Assembly (NCBI GenBank): GCA_041655035.1
Contig: JBAZCN010000033.1
Span: 1-29,344, forward strand
Length of the DNA: 29,344 nt
Direction of reading: 5' to 3'
Source: NAT127 sp041655035
Lineage (GTDB): Bacteria > Pseudomonadota > Gammaproteobacteria > Pseudomonadales > Porticoccaceae
Under the pieces are notes generated by a model. It had not been told where the DNA came from and did no database searches. It was given only the letters and a program-made list of their open reading frames with translations. Position numbers and translations under genes: made by a program. Positions 22,418 to 29,344 of the stretch are shown one piece after another. Each line of letters starts with the position of its first letter. Position 1 is the stretch's first letter.

Positions 22418-23350
22418 ATGACTCTAACGGAACTGCGCTATATCGTCACCCTTGCCCAGGAGCAGCACTTCGGCCAGGCCGCGGACCGCTGCCACGTCAG
22501 CCAGCCGACCCTCAGCATCGCGGTGAAAAAGCTCGAGCAGGAACTCGGCATCGAATTGTTCGAACGCTCGAAGAACAAGGTTTCCCCCACCCCCACCGGC
22601 GAAAACGTCATCGCCCAGGCCCAGCGCGTGCTGGAGGAAGCCTCGCGCATCCTCGACATCGCCGCCGCCGGCAAGGATCAGCTCAACAGCCCGCTGAAAG
22701 TGGGAGGGATCTTCACCATCGGGCCCTATCTCTTTCCCCAGTTCATCCCCAAGCTGCGGGAAATCGCCCCCCACATGCCGCTGGTGGTGGAAGAAAGCTA
22801 CACCGCCACCCTGCGCAGGCGGCTGCGCAACGGCGAACTCGACGTCATCATCATCGCCCTGCCGTTCACCGAGCCGGACGTGGTTACCCAACCCTTGTAT
22901 ACCGAGCCGTTCGTGGTGCTGATACCGGAAGACCACCGCCTCGCCCAGTTGAAGACCATCAAACCCCTGGATCTCGACGGCGAGAACATTCTGATGCTCG
23001 GCGAGGGCCACTGTTTCCGCGACCAGGTTCTCGAAGCCCTGCCCAACCTGGCCCGCCAGCAGGGCCGCGACAACGACCGCGGCATCCGCACCGACACCGA
23101 GGGCAGCTCGCTCGAAACCATGCGCCATATGGTGGCCAGCGGCCTCGGCATCACCATCCTGCCGCTGACCGCCGTGCTCGGCACCCAGAATCAGATGCAG
23201 AACCTGGTGACCCGCCCGTTCGCCAAACCGGCGCCGTGCCGCACCGCCGCCCTGGCGTGGCGCGCCAGCTTTCCGCGCCACAAGGCCATCGATGCACTGC
23301 GCCAGGCCATTCTCGAAACCAAGTTCCCGGGTCTGAAACAAGCGGAATGA
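22418..23350 (+). CDS. oxyR: OxyR-type LysR family transcriptional regulator
   Basis: This LysR family regulator resembles OxyR, the peroxide sensor. From ATG 22418 it is 310 residues. The N-terminal winged helix contains AADRCHVSQPTLSIAVKKLE (residues 21-40). The C-terminal sensing domain has MLGEGHCFRDQVL with the peroxidatic cysteine at residue 199, the same number as in E. coli. SSLETMRHMVASGLGITILP further matches OxyR. Residue 208, the resolving cysteine in E. coli, is Leu here. The only other cysteines are C25 and C274. The gene is 39 bp upstream of recG, an arrangement also seen in Pseudomonas, and is divergent from the epimerase-like gene. Confidence 0.9.
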   Translation: MTLTELRYIVTLAQEQHFGQAADRCHVSQPTLSIAVKKLEQELGIELFERSKNKVSPTPTGENVIAQAQRVLEEASRILDIAAAGKDQLNSPLKVGGIFTIGPYLFPQFIPKLREIAPHMPLVVEESYTATLRRRLRNGELDVIIIALPFTEPDVVTQPLYTEPFVVLIPEDHRLAQLKTIKPLDLDGENILMLGEGHCFRDQVLEALPNLARQQGRDNDRGIRTDTEGSSLETMRHMVASGLGITILPLTAVLGTQNQMQNLVTRPFAKPAPCRTAALAWRASFPRHKAIDALRQAILETKFPGLKQAE

Positions 23351-23389
23351 CCCGGTACCTCGCCACGGACAGGCAACAGGAAAACCACC

Positions 23390-25483
23390 ATGCCGAGACC
23401 AACACTCGATCAGCAACCCGTCTCCCAACTGCGGGGCGTCGGCACCCAGCTCGAGGCAAAGCTGGCCAAACTCGATATCCATACCGTGCAGGACGTGCTC
23501 TTTCACCTCCCGCTGCGCTATATGGATCGCACCCGGGTCACACCGATAGGCGCCCTGCAACCCCACGGCGACGTGGTGGTCGAGGGCATCATTCGCGGCA
23601 GCGATGTGGTGATCGGCCGGCGGCGCAGCCTGGTGTGCAGGATCCAGGACGATACCGGCACCCTCACTCTGCGGTTTTTCCACTTTTCCGCCGGCCAGAA
23701 AGCCAACCTCCAGACTGGTGCGCTGATTCGCTGCTACGGCGAAGTGCGCCCCGGAGCCGCGGGACTGGAGATGGTCCACCCGGAGTACCAATTCGTCGAG
23801 CACGGCGCCAGCGCGCCACTGGCCAGCACGCTGACACCGGTATACCCGGCCACCGAAGGCATCAGCCAACAGCGCCTGCGGGGCATTGCCGCCCAGGCCC
23901 TGGCCCAGCTCGATGACCATGCGCTGCCCGAACTGGTGCCCGCGGAACTGCTGCCGCCACGCCACGACGGAGCACCGGGGCCAAGCCTCGCCGCGGCACT
24001 GCACTTTCTGCACCAACCACCGGCACAAACCCCGGTGGAACAGCTCGCCGAGGGCGATCACCCGGCCCAGCAGCGCCTCGCCTTCGAGGAACTGCTCGCC
24101 CATCACCTGAGCCTGTTGCGGCTGCGCCAACAGGCCCAGAGCCTGGCGGCCCCCCCCCTCCCCGCGGACCCGGCACTGCATCGACGGTTTCTCGACCGGC
24201 TGCCGTTTCCTCTCACCGGGGCGCAACAGCAAGTGGCGGGGGAAATATTCGCCGACCTCGCCAATCCGTTCCCGATGCTGCGCCTGGTACAGGGCGATGT
24301 CGGCTCGGGCAAGACCGTGGTCGCGGCGCTGGCCGCACTGTGCGCGGTGGGCAACGGCTATCAGGCGGCCATCATGGCCCCCACCGAGATCCTCGCCGAG
24401 CAGCACCGCGCCAGTTTCGACAGCTGGCTCGCGCCGCTCGGTATCCGCATCGCCTGGCTCACCGGCAAGCTCAAGGGCAAGGCCCGGGACATGCAGCTGG
24501 CCGCCATCGCCGACGGCAGCGCCCAGGTGGTGGTCGGCACCCACGCCCTGTTCCAGGAGGACGTGCGGTTCCGCCGGCTGGGCCTGACCATCATCGATGA
24601 GCAGCACCGCTTCGGCGTCCACCAGCGGCTGGCGCTGCGCCACAAGGGCAGTGGCGAGGCCATGCCCCACCAGTTGATCATGACCGCCACCCCCATTCCC
24701 CGCACCCTGGCGATGAGTGCCTATGCCGACCTCGACTGCTCGGTGATCGACGAACTGCCGCCGGGGCGCACGCCGGTCAACACGGTGGCCGTCAGCCAGT
24801 TGCGGCGCGGCGACGTTATCGACCGGGTGCGCGGCGCCTGCGCCGAGGGCCGCCAGGCCTACTGGGTGTGCACCCTGATCGAGGAATCCGACGTGCTCGA
24901 GGCCCAAGCCGCCGAGGCGACCGCGGCGGAACTGCATCTGATGCTTCCCGGCGTGCGGATCGGCTTGATTCACGGTCGCCTCAAGCCCGCCCAGAAGGAG
25001 CAGGTCATGCGCGCCTTCAAGGACGGCGGGATCGACCTGCTGGTGGCCACCACGGTGATCGAAGTGGGTGTCGACGTGCCCAACGCCAGCCTGATGGTCA
25101 TCGAGAACCCCGAGCGCCTCGGCCTCGCCCAGCTCCACCAGTTGCGCGGCCGGGTCGGTCGCGGCCAGCGCGAGAGTCATTGCGTGCTGCTCTACGGCAC
25201 CCTGTTGTCGCGCCATTCGAAGGAGCGCATCCGGATTCTCCGCGAGACCAACGACGGCTTCGTCATCGCCGAGAAAGACCTGGAACTGCGCGGCCCCGGC
25301 GAAGTGCTCGGTACCCGCCAGACCGGCGAGCTGCAGCTGCGCATCGCCGACCTGCAGCGCGACGCCGAGCTGCTGCCGGAGGTGAAGTCCGCGGCAGTGC
25401 GCCTGCTGGCCCGTCATCCGGCCAACAGCGGCCCGCTGATCCGCCGCTGGCTGGGCGAAAACGACAAGTTCGCCCATGCCTGA
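23390..25483 (+). CDS. recG: ATP-dependent DNA helicase RecG
   Basis: RecG remodels stalled replication forks and branch-migrates recombination intermediates. The 697-residue protein has the N-terminal wedge/OB region (VSQLRGVGTQLEAKLAKL, then IHTVQDVLFHLPLRYMDRT). The helicase core follows, with motif I GDVGSGKT (302-309), motif II DEQHRFG (about 401-407) and MTATPIPRTLAMSAY. ATTVIEVGVDVPNASLMVIE, then LHQLRGRVGRG, complete the core, and the C-terminal RecG tail is present. The start has CAGGAAA upstream. It follows oxyR by 39 bp and may be co-transcribed. Confidence 0.97.
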   Translation: MPRPTLDQQPVSQLRGVGTQLEAKLAKLDIHTVQDVLFHLPLRYMDRTRVTPIGALQPHGDVVVEGIIRGSDVVIGRRRSLVCRIQDDTGTLTLRFFHFSAGQKANLQTGALIRCYGEVRPGAAGLEMVHPEYQFVEHGASAPLASTLTPVYPATEGISQQRLRGIAAQALAQLDDHALPELVPAELLPPRHDGAPGPSLAAALHFLHQPPAQTPVEQLAEGDHPAQQRLAFEELLAHHLSLLRLRQQAQSLAAPPLPADPALHRRFLDRLPFPLTGAQQQVAGEIFADLANPFPMLRLVQGDVGSGKTVVAALAALCAVGNGYQAAIMAPTEILAEQHRASFDSWLAPLGIRIAWLTGKLKGKARDMQLAAIADGSAQVVVGTHALFQEDVRFRRLGLTIIDEQHRFGVHQRLALRHKGSGEAMPHQLIMTATPIPRTLAMSAYADLDCSVIDELPPGRTPVNTVAVSQLRRGDVIDRVRGACAEGRQAYWVCTLIEESDVLEAQAAEATAAELHLMLPGVRIGLIHGRLKPAQKEQVMRAFKDGGIDLLVATTVIEVGVDVPNASLMVIENPERLGLAQLHQLRGRVGRGQRESHCVLLYGTLLSRHSKERIRILRETNDGFVIAEKDLELRGPGEVLGTRQTGELQLRIADLQRDAELLPEVKSAAVRLLARHPANSGPLIRRWLGENDKFAHA

Positions 25484-25566
25484 ATGCCGCGGATCGCCGG
25501 GCCGGGGGCGAGAATTTTATTGTGGCCCCTGCCACTGGACGGTTCCGGCGGCGGGCCATAGCCTTT

Positions 25567-25576
25567 ACAATATTGT
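25567..25576. promoter_or_regulatory. Palindrome near bdhA promoter
   Basis: ACAATATTGT is a perfect 10-bp palindrome that overlaps a possible -10 element TACAAT (25566-25571), 79 bp before bdhA. No good -35 is present, which would fit an activator-dependent or repressor-covered promoter. No specific regulator is recognised. Confidence 0.35.
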
Positions 25577-25655
25577 GCAACGCACCATCCGGCGGACGCG
25601 TCCGCTCGCTGGTGCCCGCCCATCGCCACCCGGCTCGACCTGACAGGAGCTCGCC

Positions 25656-26438
25656 ATGTCCCGACGCAAAGCAGCAGTGATCACCGGTTCCACCAGCGGC
25701 ATCGGCCTCGGCATGGCCCGGGCCCTGGCGGGCAAAGGCATCGACGTGATGCTCAACGGCCTCGGCGACGCCGCCGAGATCGAGCGCATCCGCCAGGGTG
25801 TCGAACAGGAGTTTGGCGTCAGCGCCCGCTTCCACGGCGCCGACATGACCAGGCCCGGCGAGATCGCCGAGCTGATCGCCGCCACCCTCGCCGCCTTCGG
25901 CGCGGTCGATATCCTGGTCAACAACGCCGGCATCCAGCACGTCGCCCCGGTGGATGAGTTCCCAACCGAGCAGTGGGACCGGATCATCGCCATCAATCTC
26001 AGTTCGTCGTTTCACACCATCCGTCACGCCCTGCCGCACATGAAAGCCGCCGGCTGGGGCCGGATCATCAACCTCGCCTCGGCCCACGCCCTGCGCGCGT
26101 CGCCCTTCAAGGCCGCCTATGTGGCCGCCAAGCACGGCGTCGCCGGGCTCACCAAGACCGTGGCGCTGGAGGTGGCGGAGCAGAACATCACCTGCAATGC
26201 CATCTGCCCCGGCTATGTGTGGACCCCTCTGGTCGAAAACCAGATCGCCGACACCGCCCGCACCCGGGGCATCACCGAGGACGAGGTCAAGCGCAACGTC
26301 ATGCTGCTCGCCCAGCCCACCAGGCAGTTCGTCACGGTCGAAGAGATCGGCGAGCTGACCACCTTCCTGTGCACCGATGGCGCGCGCAACATCACCGGGG
26401 CGATCCTGCCGATGGACGGCGGCTGGACGGCCAAGTAA
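25656..26438 (+). CDS. bdhA: D-3-hydroxybutyrate dehydrogenase
   Basis: This SDR enzyme oxidises D-3-hydroxybutyrate to acetoacetate with NAD+, used in polyhydroxybutyrate or ketone-body metabolism. The 260 residues equal the well-studied Pseudomonas enzyme. All key positions agree by number: the cofactor loop TGSTSGIG (10-17), catalytic S142, Y155 and K159, and the substrate-binding residues Q94, H144, K152, Q196 and W257. NNAGIQH is at 89-95. An ACAGGAG ribosome site precedes the ATG. It stands alone, 172 bp after recG, with a palindrome in its promoter region. No PHA synthase gene is in the window. Confidence 0.95.
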   Translation: MSRRKAAVITGSTSGIGLGMARALAGKGIDVMLNGLGDAAEIERIRQGVEQEFGVSARFHGADMTRPGEIAELIAATLAAFGAVDILVNNAGIQHVAPVDEFPTEQWDRIIAINLSSSFHTIRHALPHMKAAGWGRIINLASAHALRASPFKAAYVAAKHGVAGLTKTVALEVAEQNITCNAICPGYVWTPLVENQIADTARTRGITEDEVKRNVMLLAQPTRQFVTVEEIGELTTFLCTDGARNITGAILPMDGGWTAK

Positions 26439-26458
26439 CCCGCATGGATCCCGCAAGG

Positions 26459-26485
26459 CCACAGGGTGCGCTGAGGCCAGAGAGG
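26459..26485. repeat. Degenerate REP-like fragment
   Basis: CCACAGGGTGCGCTGAGGCC then AGAGAGG retains the CCATAGGGTGCGCTGAGG part of the dispersed palindrome's right half in reverse orientation. It is preceded by ATGGATCCCG, the same bases that follow the unit ending at 13019. Confidence 0.55.
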
Positions 26486-26541
26486 CGCCGTCGCGCCGGG
26501 ATCTGCACAGCACAGCCACCGATATGGTGTGCATATCCCGT

Positions 26542-26570
26542 GTGACAATTCGGTGACAGGCACCTATACT
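26542..26570 (+). promoter_or_regulatory. Promoter overlapping Pho-box-like repeat before pit operon
   Basis: GTGACA (26542-26547), 17 bp and TATACT (26565-26570) match the sigma-70 consensus at 5 of 6 positions in each element. The same DNA read on the minus strand is CTGTCAC-CGAA-TTGTCAC (26542-26559). This matches the PhoB box CTGTCAT-N4-CTGTCAT at 11 of 14 positions with the correct 11-bp period. The box points away from the pit genes and covers the spacer, which suits repression better than activation; that is inference. Confidence 0.55.
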
Positions 26571-26596
26571 TCGCGCCATCCTCCGGAGACCCACCC

Positions 26597-27271
26597 ATGA
26601 GCAATCCCATTTCCATGCTGTTTGGCAAGTCGCCCATCAAGCCGCTCCAGGAACACATGTCCCTGGTCACCAGTTGCGCCGCAGAACTCGCCGACTTCCT
26701 CGCCGCGGCCATCGCCGGCGACTGGCCCACCGCGGAGACGCACTACGACAGTATCTGCGTTCTCGAGAACAAAGCCGATGACATCAAGCGCGAACTGCGG
26801 TTGCGCATGCCGAAGAGCCTGTTCATGCCGGTATCGCGCTCCGATCTCCTCGAACTGCTGACCGTTCAGGACAATATTGCCAACCGGGCCAGGGATATCG
26901 CCGGCTTGATGCTCGGGCGGCGCATGGGTGTGCCACAGCCCGCCCAGGAGGACATGCGCCGGTTGGTCGGCGCCGCCATCGCCGTCACCCGCCAGGCGCT
27001 GAAAATCATCAATGAACTCGACGAACTGCTCGAGGCCGGCTTCATCGGCCGCGAAGTGGATCTCGTCGAAGCGCTGATCCATGAACTCGACGAGAAAGAA
27101 CGCCAGGCCGACATCCTGGAACGCACCATGCGCCACAAACTGTACGCCATCGAAAAAGATTACCCTCCCCTCGACATGATGTTTCTCTACGACATCATCG
27201 ACAAGGTCGGCGGCCTTGCCAATCGCGCCCGCCGGGTCGGTGGGCGTCTGCAAACCCTGGTTGCCCGTTAA
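26597..27271 (+). CDS. PhoU-like DUF47 family protein, phosphate transport accessory (TIGR00153 type)
   Basis: DUF47 proteins are all-helical PhoU relatives that are usually encoded beside PiT transporters and are thought to regulate them. The 224-residue product starts MSNPISMLFGKSPIKPLQEH. It has the helical pattern and conserved ICVLENKADDIKRELRLRMP near 54-73, LMPVSRSD-like FMPVSRSDLLELLTVQDNIA, and a C-terminal YDIIDKVGGLANRARRVGGR. A GGAG site lies 8 nt before the ATG. It is 21 bp upstream of the PiT gene, almost certainly one operon. Confidence 0.93.
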   Translation: MSNPISMLFGKSPIKPLQEHMSLVTSCAAELADFLAAAIAGDWPTAETHYDSICVLENKADDIKRELRLRMPKSLFMPVSRSDLLELLTVQDNIANRARDIAGLMLGRRMGVPQPAQEDMRRLVGAAIAVTRQALKIINELDELLEAGFIGREVDLVEALIHELDEKERQADILERTMRHKLYAIEKDYPPLDMMFLYDIIDKVGGLANRARRVGGRLQTLVAR

Positions 27272-27292
27272 CTCCCCGACAGAGGAACGCCA

Positions 27293-28567
27293 ATGACACT
27301 GTTTGCCGAATATGGGCAGATACTGATTATCCTTGCCTGTATCTTTGGTTTTTTCATGGCCTGGGGGGTTGGAGCCAACGATGTCGCCAACGCCATGGGG
27401 ACATCCGTCGGCTCGAAAGCTCTGACCATCAAGCAGGCGATCCTGATCGCGATGATCTTTGAGTTCCTCGGTGCCTATCTGGCCGGGGGCGCGGTCACCG
27501 CCACCATCCGCAGCGGTATCATCGATGCCGGCACCATGGCGGAGATGCCGCACTATCTGGTCTACGGCATGCTCTCGGCGCTGCTGGCGGCGGGGATCTG
27601 GCTGCTGATCGCCAGCATCATGGGCTGGCCGGTGTCTACCACCCACTCCATCGTCGGCGCCATCGTCGGTTTCGCCGCCGTGGGCATCGGCCCTGAATTC
27701 GTCCAGTGGGACAAGTTGACCCATATCGTGGCCAGTTGGGTGGTGTCGCCACTGGTGGCCGGGGTCATCGCCTTCGCCCTGTTCCGCAGCGTGCAGTACC
27801 TGATCCTCAATACCGACGATCCCTTCGCCAAAGCCAAGCGCTACATTCCCGTCTATATGTTCGCCGTCGGCTTCCTGATCTCCATGGTGACCGTGGTCAA
27901 GGGCCTCAAGTACGTTCTCGCCGATTCCGGGATTGTCGTCAGCATGGGGCAGGCCACCCTGTTCTCCCTGCTGATCGGCACCGTGACGGCGCTGGTTGGC
28001 ATCTATTTCCTCAGCCGCGTACAGCGCAACCCGGAGCGGGAAAAGAACAACCGCTTCTACAGCGTGGAAAAAGTCTTTGCCGTGCTGATGGTATTCACCG
28101 CCTGCAGCATGGCTTTTGCCCACGGCTCCAACGACGTGGCCAATGCCGTGGGGCCCCTCGCCGCCATCGTCGGCGTGGTGAAATCCGGCGCGGTGACCAA
28201 TACCACCGCCATGCCCAACTGGATCCTGCTGCTGGGCGCCATCGGTATCGTCGTCGGTCTCGGCACCTACGGGTTCAAAGTGATGGCCACCATCGGCAAG
28301 AAGATCACCGAGCTGACTCCGAGCCGCGGCTTTGCCGCCGAACTGGGCGCCGCCTCCACGGTGGTGCTGGCCTCCGCCACCGGCATCCCGGTCTCCACCA
28401 CCCATACCCTGGTGGGAGCGGTGTTGGGCGTGGGCCTGGCGCGCGGGATCGCGGCATTGAACCTGCGGGTGATCGGCACCATTTTCATCTCCTGGCTGGT
28501 GACCCTCCCCGCCGGGGCGGGGCTTGCCATCCTGTTCTTCTTTTTCTTCAAGGGGTTGTTTGGCTGA
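27293..28567 (+). CDS. PiT family inorganic phosphate transporter
   Basis: This is a low-affinity inorganic phosphate permease of the inner membrane. The 424 residues have about ten to eleven hydrophobic segments and both copies of the PiT signature, GANDVANAMGTSVGSKALTI near residues 27-46 and GSNDVANAVGPLAAI in the C-terminal half. The internal duplication is also seen in the repeated VSTTHSIVGAIVG and VSTTHTLVGAVLG. GAGGAA precedes the ATG. It is 21 bp after the DUF47 gene. It could be called pit, but sequence alone does not decide between phosphate and metal-phosphate as the preferred substrate. Confidence 0.94.
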   Translation: MTLFAEYGQILIILACIFGFFMAWGVGANDVANAMGTSVGSKALTIKQAILIAMIFEFLGAYLAGGAVTATIRSGIIDAGTMAEMPHYLVYGMLSALLAAGIWLLIASIMGWPVSTTHSIVGAIVGFAAVGIGPEFVQWDKLTHIVASWVVSPLVAGVIAFALFRSVQYLILNTDDPFAKAKRYIPVYMFAVGFLISMVTVVKGLKYVLADSGIVVSMGQATLFSLLIGTVTALVGIYFLSRVQRNPEREKNNRFYSVEKVFAVLMVFTACSMAFAHGSNDVANAVGPLAAIVGVVKSGAVTNTTAMPNWILLLGAIGIVVGLGTYGFKVMATIGKKITELTPSRGFAAELGAASTVVLASATGIPVSTTHTLVGAVLGVGLARGIAALNLRVIGTIFISWLVTLPAGAGLAILFFFFFKGLFG

Positions 28568-28618
28568 CCCCTGGCCCCGGAGCAATGACGCGGCAGGCTG
28601 CCAGACGCCCCTTTGCCG

Positions 28619-28642
28619 GGCTTCCGCTCAAAGGCGGAAGCC
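28619..28642. terminator. Perfect hairpin between convergent genes
   Basis: GGCTTCCGC and GCGGAAGCC form a perfect 9-bp stem with a 6-nt loop between the convergent pit and cytochrome b genes. The loop contains the stop codon of the cytochrome gene. There is no T-tract on either side, so it is a possible bidirectional 3'-end structure rather than a textbook terminator. Confidence 0.5.
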
Positions 28643-29284
28643 GATGCTGACCAGGTATACCAGCAGGGCGCTCAGCGCCACCGTCGCGACCACCCGGCCC
28701 GCCCCTGCGGACAGCTTTGCCGGAGCCTCTCCGGCGATCTGTTTATGGCCGTGCACCATGGGCAGCACAAGGCGCTCCCTGCGAACACATTCGTACCACA
28801 GTATCGCCAGCACGTGCACGGCGACCAGCGCCAGCAAGACGTTGAAACTCACTTCGTGGATATCCGCCAGCGCCCTGCCGGCGTCAAAACTGACCAGGTA
28901 GGACAGGGGGCCGGACTCAAGGCCATCGACATCGACGGCGAACAAGCCGCTGCTCACCTGCAACGTCAGTACCAGCAGCAGCGCCAGCACGCTCCAGCCG
29001 CCCAGGGGGTTGTGCCCCACCACTGTGGATGGCCGCGCCAGGTGGCCCCGGAGGTAGGCGGAGACTGTGGCGGGACCTTTGACAAACGTCGAAAAGCGCG
29101 CGGTATGGCTGCCCCACAGACCCCAGCAGAGACGAAACGCGAGCAACCCCAGAATGCCGTAGCCGGAATAGCGGTGCCAATCCATGGCGCGGATTTCGGC
29201 GCTGTACCAGGAGAAACCCAGGAGGGCGATCAGTGACCAGTGAAAAATGCGAACGGGCAGATCCCAGATTTTGACTTTTACCAT
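28628..29284 (-). CDS. Cytochrome b561-type di-heme membrane protein
   Basis: This is an inner-membrane b-type cytochrome of the b561/Ni-Fe hydrogenase cytochrome b superfamily, probably passing electrons between quinone and a periplasmic cytochrome c. The 218 residues have four to five membrane helices. Likely heme ligands are H15 (LPVRIFHWSL), H37 (DWHRYSGYGILG), H143 (DIHEVSFNVLL) and H157 (VAVHVLAILWYE). The opening VKIWDLPVRIFHW is typical of the group. No strong ribosome site is visible. Only 60 bp upstream lie in the window, so any partner cytochrome c gene cannot be seen. Confidence 0.9.
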   Translation of the reverse strand: MVKVKIWDLPVRIFHWSLIALLGFSWYSAEIRAMDWHRYSGYGILGLLAFRLCWGLWGSHTARFSTFVKGPATVSAYLRGHLARPSTVVGHNPLGGWSVLALLLVLTLQVSSGLFAVDVDGLESGPLSYLVSFDAGRALADIHEVSFNVLLALVAVHVLAILWYECVRRERLVLPMVHGHKQIAGEAPAKLSAGAGRVVATVALSALLVYLVSIGFRL

Positions 29285-29344
29285 ATTAGAATTCTTTAGT
29301 TGGACAATTACTCTGGCAGGTAACCAGGCATGGATCCCGGTTCG
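29285..29344. other. Upstream region of the cytochrome gene, window edge
   Basis: The AT-richer first 40 bases (AGAATTCTTTAG...) are likely the promoter area of the minus-strand cytochrome gene. The last bases, ATGGATCCCGGTTCG, resemble ATGGATCCCGAACGG after the repeat unit ending at 13019, so another dispersed repeat may begin just past the window. Confidence 0.35.

Noticed and set aside
22424..25477. Thousand-codon open frame antisense to oxyR and recG
   Set aside because: It spans two clear genes and their gap in the opposite direction, with typical shadow composition. No conserved motifs were seen.

Overview
The window is a GC-rich (roughly two-thirds G+C by eye) gammaproteobacterial chromosome segment. 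The gene order gmk-rpoZ-spoT-ridA followed by oxyR and recG, together with a Pseudomonas-like flagellar layout (flgBCDEFGHIJKL with flgA, flgM and flgN divergent), points to the Pseudomonadales/Cellvibrionales part of the class. Genus cannot be fixed from the sequence alone. No rRNA, tRNA, CRISPR array, prophage or insertion sequence was seen.

Region 1 (about 1-12.2 kb) holds the flagellar rod/hook/ring genes. On the minus strand, reading from 10.5 kb down to 0.2 kb, are flgB, flgC, flgD, flgE, flgF, flgG, flgH, flgI, flgJ, flgK and flgL. Divergently on the plus strand are flgA, flgM and flgN. Three sites match the FliA (sigma-28) consensus TAAA-N15-GCCGATAA closely: one before flgM, one (minus strand) before flgK-flgL, and a near-perfect one downstream of flgN. 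The last reads into a small secreted protein of unknown function (12550-12900), the most interesting orphan here.

Region 2 (12.9-16.0 kb) is the RNA helicase gene hrpB, bracketed on both sides by tandem copies of a dispersed paired-palindrome (REP/BIME-like) repeat. A related inverted pair sits at the start of the window, and degenerate copies lie at 3.3, 20.4 and 26.5 kb.

Region 3 (16.0-19.7 kb) is the nucleotide/stringent-response cluster gmk, rpoZ, spoT and ridA. The spoT product has an unusual EFKD synthetase motif. ridA is preceded by a 14-bp tandem repeat that creates two tiny ORFs, each ending in an ATGA overlap with the next start.

Region 4 (19.7-25.5 kb) has a secreted retropepsin-like protease, an AEC-family permease, an NAD-dependent epimerase-like protein, an OxyR-type regulator that keeps Cys199 but has Leu at 208, and recG.

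Region 5 (25.6-29.3 kb) has D-3-hydroxybutyrate dehydrogenase, a PhoU-like DUF47 protein plus PiT phosphate transporter behind a promoter overlapping a Pho-box-like repeat, and a convergent cytochrome b561-type membrane protein. The final 60 bases are upstream of that gene and end in a sequence resembling the spacer of the dispersed repeat.
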